DNA of 19,141 nt from Alphaproteobacteria bacterium. GTDB lineage: Bacteria; Pseudomonadota; Alphaproteobacteria; Bin95. Made by a program: the position numbers and the translations under genes. Each line of letters opens with the position of its first letter. Position 1 is the first letter of the stretch. This document shows, piece after piece, positions 15,703 to 19,141 of this stretch. The notes below the pieces were generated by a model. The model saw only the letters and a program-made list of their open reading frames with translations. It did not search any database and had not been told where the DNA came from. Where the stretch lies: NCBI GenBank assembly GCA_022822125.1, contig JAJECF010000095.1:1-19141 (forward strand), read 5' to 3'.

Positions 15703-16155
15703 TTACCCGGGCAGCGAGTCGAGGAAGCCCTGGAGGATATAGACGGCGGCGAGCGTGTCCTTGGCGGCGCGGCGGCGGCGGCGGGTGGCGTCGTCCGCGA
15801 GCATGGCGCGCTCAACGGCGTTGGTGGAGAAGCGCTCGTCCCACATCAGCACGGCTAGGTCGCGATGCGCCATCAGGTTGAGCGCGAACTGGCGCACCTG
15901 CCGGGCCCGCCGGCCCTCGCGGCCGTCGAGGTCGAGCGGCAGGCCGACCACCAGCGCCGCCGCGCCGCGCTCGTCCAGCGCCGCCAGCAACATCGCGGCC
16001 GTGTCCGCAAACCGCTTCGCGCGACGGACCGTGCCCGCCGGGGAAGCAACGCGCCGGTCCGGGTCCGAGACCGCGAGCCCGACCGTCCGGTCCCCCACAT
16101 CCAGCGCCATGAGCCGCCCGGACGCCGGCAGATCTTCAGCTTCGACGAAAGGCAT
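15703..16155 (-). CDS. ruvX: RuvX/YqgF family putative pre-16S rRNA nuclease / Holliday junction resolvase
   Basis: 150 residues, a normal YqgF length. RNase H-like fold motifs: LMALDVGDRTVGLAVSD with Asp19; VVGLPLDLDGREG at 69-81; WDERFST with Asp106-Glu107; and AAKDTLAAVYIL with Asp133. These give the acidic catalytic set. The family processes the 5' end of 16S rRNA and resembles Holliday-junction resolvases. It starts 12 bp after the LLM monooxygenase stop, as the last gene of a minus-strand run. No strong Shine-Dalgarno is visible, which fits translation by readthrough of ribosomes from upstream. This housekeeping gene usually sits among translation or nucleotide genes, so its place here is unusual. 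Confidence 0.92.
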   Translation of the reverse strand: MPFVEAEDLPASGRLMALDVGDRTVGLAVSDPDRRVASPAGTVRRAKRFADTAAMLLAALDERGAAALVVGLPLDLDGREGRRARQVRQFALNLMAHRDLAVLMWDERFSTNAVERAMLADDATRRRRRAAKDTLAAVYILQGFLDSLPG

Positions 16156-16167
16156 TAACCAGCCGGC

Positions 16168-17487
16168 TCAATCTTCCTGCGCCAGCAATTCGCGTTGCGT
16201 GCGGCCCTTGTATTCGGTGCGGAAGCGGCCGCGGCGCTGGAGGATGGGCACCACCTGGTCCACGAACTCCTCGATGGCGCCGGGCGAGTAGATCGAGGAC
16301 AGCATGAAGCCGTCGCCGCCGGCCGCGTCGAAGAACGCCTCCATCTGGTCCGCGACGCTCTCCGGCGTGCCGACGAATTGCGGCAGGCTCACGCTCTGGC
16401 CGTGGCGGCGCGCGACCTCCGCGAGCGTCATGGGCGTGCCGTCCTTCTTGCGGAAGCGGGTGCGCATCCGCACCAGCTCCGGCTCCGGGCGCTCAAGCAT
16501 GATGTCGTCATCGCCGATCCCGGCGAGGTCCATGTTGAGATGGGCGGAGAGGATGGCCTTGCCGCCCTCGACCGGCACCAGCTCGTTATGCTCCTCCTGC
16601 TTCTCGCGCGCATGCGCCTCGCTCTCGCCCAGGATGGGCTGCATGCCGAACAGGATGCGGCAGGCCTCCGGCGGGCGCCCGAAGCCCGCCATGCGCTCCT
16701 TGATGTCAGAGAGATAGACCCCGGCATCCTCCGCCCGCGGCTGGATGGCGAACACGGCATCGGCATAGCGCGCGGCGAAGTCGCGCCCGCCGGGCGAGGT
16801 GCCGGCCTGGAGGATCGCCGGGCCGTTCTGCGGCGAGCGCACCACGTTGAGCGGCCCGCGCGAGCGGAAGAACTCGCCCTCATGCTCAATCCGGCGCACC
16901 TTGGAGGCGTCGGCGAAGCGCGCGCCCTCGCGGTCGAGCAGCACCGCGTCCTCATCCCAGCTGCTCCAGAGCTTGCGGCAGACCTGCATATATTCGTGCG
17001 CGCGCTCATAGCGGCGTTCCGTCGCCTCGCGCTCGACGCCGTAATTGGCCGCCTGGTTGCTGTTGATGGAGGTCACCACATTCCAGCCGACGCGCCCGGA
17101 GGTCATGTGGTCGAGCGTGGCCCAGAGGCGCGCGGCGTAGAAGGGATGCTGGTTGGAGACCGAGAAGGTCGCCGCGAGGCCGATGCGCTCCGTCACCGCA
17201 CCGAGCCAGCCGAGCAGCGGCACCGGGTCGTGCTCGGGCGCCTGGACGGCGTAGCGCAGCGACGGCTCCAGCGAGCCCTGGTAGGTGTCCGAGATGTAGT
17301 TGAGGTCGGCGAAGAACACCATGTCGAACAGGCCGCGTTCGCAGGTGCGCGCAATATGCTCGTAGAGCCCCGGGCGGGCCCAGTCCCATGCGGGGTCCGT
17401 CTTCGGGTGCCGCCACATGGCGAGGCTGTGATAGGTGGGCCCGTGGGTCAGGAACTGGGCCAGGTGCATCTTGCCGCCGCGCGCCAC
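16168..17487 (-). CDS. LLM-class flavin-dependent monooxygenase (NtaA/SnaA/DszA family)
   Basis: 439 residues, the NtaA/DszA size. Visible features: MHLAQFLTHGPTYHSLAMWRHP at the N-terminus, FDMVFFAD, SNQHPFYAARLWATLDHMTSGRVGWNVVTS (the TIM-barrel core typical of this branch), QAGTSPGGRDFAARYADAVF, and FVGTPESVADQM near the C-terminus. These enzymes use reduced FMN from a partner reductase to oxidise aminopolycarboxylates, sulfur compounds or similar. The GTG at 17487 has GGGAGGGG just upstream; an internal ATG at 17469 is possible. It follows the nitroreductase gene by 10 bp, so that flavoprotein may work with it. No NtaB-type flavin reductase is visible in the window. Confidence 0.92.
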   Translation of the reverse strand: MARGGKMHLAQFLTHGPTYHSLAMWRHPKTDPAWDWARPGLYEHIARTCERGLFDMVFFADLNYISDTYQGSLEPSLRYAVQAPEHDPVPLLGWLGAVTERIGLAATFSVSNQHPFYAARLWATLDHMTSGRVGWNVVTSINSNQAANYGVEREATERRYERAHEYMQVCRKLWSSWDEDAVLLDREGARFADASKVRRIEHEGEFFRSRGPLNVVRSPQNGPAILQAGTSPGGRDFAARYADAVFAIQPRAEDAGVYLSDIKERMAGFGRPPEACRILFGMQPILGESEAHAREKQEEHNELVPVEGGKAILSAHLNMDLAGIGDDDIMLERPEPELVRMRTRFRKKDGTPMTLAEVARRHGQSVSLPQFVGTPESVADQMEAFFDAAGGDGFMLSSIYSPGAIEEFVDQVVPILQRRGRFRTEYKGRTQRELLAQED

Positions 17488-17497
17488 CCGCCCCTCC

Positions 17498-18166
17498 CTA
17501 GCCGCCCGCCAGCGGCTCGCCGCCGAAGCGTTCGCGGGTCGCGATTTCGGCGACGCTCCGGCGGCGGAGCTTCGTCAGTTGCCGCACCGGCCTGCCGAGC
17601 GGCACGACGGCCGCCACGGCGAATTCGTCCGGGATGTCGAGCAGGCGCTTGACCTCCGGCTCCTCGGCGACGGCGAGCGTGGTGATCGTGCCGCCGAGCC
17701 CGGCCTGGCGCGCCGCCAGCAGCGTGTTCCAGACGAAGGGGTAGATCGAGGCGCCGGAGATGACGCCGACGCGGTCCAGATAGCGGTCCATCGAGGCGAC
17801 AGCGCCCAGATCAACGATAAAGACCAGCACCACCGGCGCGTCCCGGAACGGCTCGGTCAGGCGCGACGGCGGACGGGTGGCAGCGGCCTCCTCGTCCGTC
17901 ACCGCCGAGGGATGCACCGTATTCCAGGGGCTCTCGCCGCGCTTGACCTGGGCCGCGTAGCGCTTCGCCGCCGGCTCTGCGAGCGCCGCCAGCCGGGCCT
18001 TGATCCCGGGGTCGCGGACGACGATCACCCGGTTGCCCTGCCGGTTGCCGCCGCTCGGCGCAAAGCGCGCCGCGTCCAGCAGCCGGTAGATCGTCTCGTC
18101 CGATACCGGGTCGTCCGTGAAGTCCCGGCAGGCGAAGGTCGTCCGCATCGCCTCGTCGAGTTCCAT
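17498..18166 (-). CDS. Nitroreductase-family FMN flavoprotein
   Basis: 222 residues, usual size. FMN-binding segments: TTFACRDFTDDPVSDE with Arg14; ARFAPSGGNRQ with Ser38, Asn41 and Gln43; and a C-terminal VAAVVPLGRP strand. The middle holds SGASIYPFVWNTLLAARQAGLGGT, a typical dimer and FMN-phosphate region. Members reduce nitroaromatics, quinones, flavins or enones with NAD(P)H, or perform dehydrogenations. It has a GGGGGAG Shine-Dalgarno-like site about 10 nt upstream, sits 78 bp after the acyl-CoA synthetase stop and 10 bp before the LLM monooxygenase. The context suggests it belongs to a degradation route. Confidence 0.9.
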   Translation of the reverse strand: MELDEAMRTTFACRDFTDDPVSDETIYRLLDAARFAPSGGNRQGNRVIVVRDPGIKARLAALAEPAAKRYAAQVKRGESPWNTVHPSAVTDEEAAATRPPSRLTEPFRDAPVVLVFIVDLGAVASMDRYLDRVGVISGASIYPFVWNTLLAARQAGLGGTITTLAVAEEPEVKRLLDIPDEFAVAAVVPLGRPVRQLTKLRRRSVAEIATRERFGGEPLAGG

Positions 18167-18216
18167 GGCCCTTCGTCTCCCCCGATTGCTTCGCCAAGCG
18201 GGACTCTTGCAGCATC

Positions 18217-18236
18217 CTCCCTTCCCGGCAAGGGAG
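18217..18236 (-). terminator. 7-bp hairpin between the AMP-ligase and nitroreductase genes
   Basis: CTCCCTT and AAGGGAG are perfect reverse complements around a 6-nt loop (CCCGGC), 8 nt past the synthetase stop. No T tract follows on the minus strand. It may be a partial terminator or processing site within the run of genes rather than a transcription end. Confidence 0.4.
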
Positions 18237-18244
18237 CGCGCCGG

Positions 18245-19141
18245 TCAGGCGCCGTCGTCGATCCTGTGCAGTTCGCGGCGCAGGATCTTGCCGGTCGAGT
18301 TGACCGGGAGGTCCGGGACGAACTGGACCTTGCGCGGCATCTTGTAAGGGGCGAGGTGCTTGCGGCAATGGGCCATGATGTCGTCCGCCGTCGGCTCGGC
18401 GCCGGGTCGGGGCACGATATAGGCCTTGGCGAGCTCGCCCTTCTCGCGGTCCGGCACGCCGCCGACAGCGGCCATCGAGACATCGGGATGGGCCGCCAGC
18501 ACCCGCTCCAGTTCCGCCGGATAGACGTTGAAGCCGGCGGTGTTGATCATGTCCTTCTTGCGGTCCACCACCCAGAGGAACCCGTCCTCGTCCCGGGTGG
18601 CGACATCGCCGGTGCGGAACCAGCCGTCCTCGTCGAAGGCGTCCTTCGTCGCCGCCTCATTGCCGTAATAGCCCATGGGCGCGATCGGGCCGCGGATCAG
18701 CAATTCGCCCGGCTCACCCACCGGCGCGGTCGCCCTGCTGTCCTCCAGGGCGCCGATGCGCGCCTCCACATAGGGTATGGCGACGCCGATGGAGCCGAGC
18801 CGGCGCTCGCAGGCCCAGGCATGGGTCGTGCCGGGTCCAGCCAGTTCCGTCATGCCCCAGAGCTCCAGCAGGGTCGCGCCGAACCTCTCCTCGACCTCGG
18901 CGGCGGTGGCCGGCGGAATGGTCTGCCCACCGGTCGTCATACGCTCGAGGCTCGACAGGTCGCATGTCCCCATCGCAGGGTCGGCCAGCATGTACATGAA
19001 GCCCGTCGGCACGGCCTCCAGCATGGTCGCCTTGTAGCGTTCGACCGAGCGCAGCATGGTTTCGGCCTCGAACCGCTCCAGCAGCACCAGCGTCGCGCCG
19101 CAGAGCAGGCCGCAATTCATCACCGCCATGCCATAGACATG
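18245..19141 (-). CDS. AMP-binding acyl-CoA synthetase, C-terminal part (5' end beyond window)
   Basis: The visible 298 codons enter at the right edge already in frame (HVYGMAVMN) and end with TGA at 18245. Motifs of the ANL superfamily are in order: TTGGQTIPP, LWGMTE (A5), PVGEPGELLIRGP, GWFRTGD (A7), DGFLWVVDRKKDMI and FNVYPAELE (A8, hinge), and PVNSTGKILRREL with the A10 lysine. It activates a carboxylic acid with ATP and CoA. The overall look is that of long/medium-chain or 4-coumarate-type ligases; the acid-binding N-terminal domain is mostly outside, so the substrate cannot be guessed. It heads the minus-strand run with nitroreductase, LLM monooxygenase and ruvX. Confidence 0.92.
   Translation of the reverse strand, partial: HVYGMAVMNCGLLCGATLVLLERFEAETMLRSVERYKATMLEAVPTGFMYMLADPAMGTCDLSSLERMTTGGQTIPPATAAEVEERFGATLLELWGMTELAGPGTTHAWACERRLGSIGVAIPYVEARIGALEDSRATAPVGEPGELLIRGPIAPMGYYGNEAATKDAFDEDGWFRTGDVATRDEDGFLWVVDRKKDMINTAGFNVYPAELERVLAAHPDVSMAAVGGVPDREKGELAKAYIVPRPGAEPTADDIMAHCRKHLAPYKMPRKVQFVPDLPVNSTGKILRRELHRIDDGA

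Noticed and set aside
16195..17652. 485-codon plus-strand open frame over the LLM gene
   Set aside because: It is antisense to a gene with clear family motifs and has an Arg/Ala-rich, low-information translation typical of shadows in high-GC DNA.
1..19141. Mobile element, prophage, CRISPR or defence system
   Set aside because: There are no transposase, integrase, direct-repeat/spacer or defence-domain signatures. The only repeats are FN3 coding units and short hairpins.

Overview
The window looks like chromosomal DNA from a high-GC alphaproteobacterium. Three things suggest this: the pst-phoU-phoB layout, a PstA with the long DUF3333-type N-terminal insert, and the overall metabolic gene mix. 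The genus cannot be told from the sequence. There are 16 protein genes, two of them cut by the window edges. I see no tRNA, rRNA, CRISPR array, insertion sequence or phage gene.

Layout. (1) 1-4048, minus strand: the N-terminal 1349 codons of a secreted protein made of tandem fibronectin type III domains, 14 visible, running off the left edge. It has no in-frame ATG near its N-terminus and probably starts at TTG. A 335-bp gene-free stretch, partly very AT-rich, lies upstream. (2) 4384-6383, minus: a D-amino-acid-oxidase-type flavoprotein translationally coupled (TGATG) to a MoeB/ThiF-type adenylyltransferase. A perfect 14-bp inverted repeat places the flavoprotein start codon in the loop of a predicted hairpin. 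(3) 6484-8672, plus: a class III CoA-transferase followed by an isopenicillin-N-synthase-type Fe(II)/2-oxoglutarate oxygenase, divergent from (2). (4) 8844-14404, plus: a phosphate operon pstS-pstC-pstA-pstB-phoU-phoB preceded by a plausible Pho box. The sensor kinase phoR is absent here. (5) 14481-15655, plus: a YfcG-like glutathione transferase overlapping a VOC/glyoxalase-fold protein. (6) 15703-19141, minus: an apparent four-gene run, in transcription order AMP-binding acyl-CoA synthetase (cut at the right edge), nitroreductase-family flavoprotein, LLM-class flavin monooxygenase and ruvX.

How the genes work together. The pst/pho block is a complete high-affinity phosphate importer plus its signalling adaptor and response regulator. 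The flanking blocks look like small-molecule catabolism and detoxification: CoA activation, oxygenation, flavin chemistry and glutathione chemistry. Their substrates cannot be read from sequence. The most unusual items are the start-codon hairpin at 6361-6398, the giant FN3 array with a recent internal duplication, and the pairing of a ThiF-type enzyme with an amino-acid oxidase.
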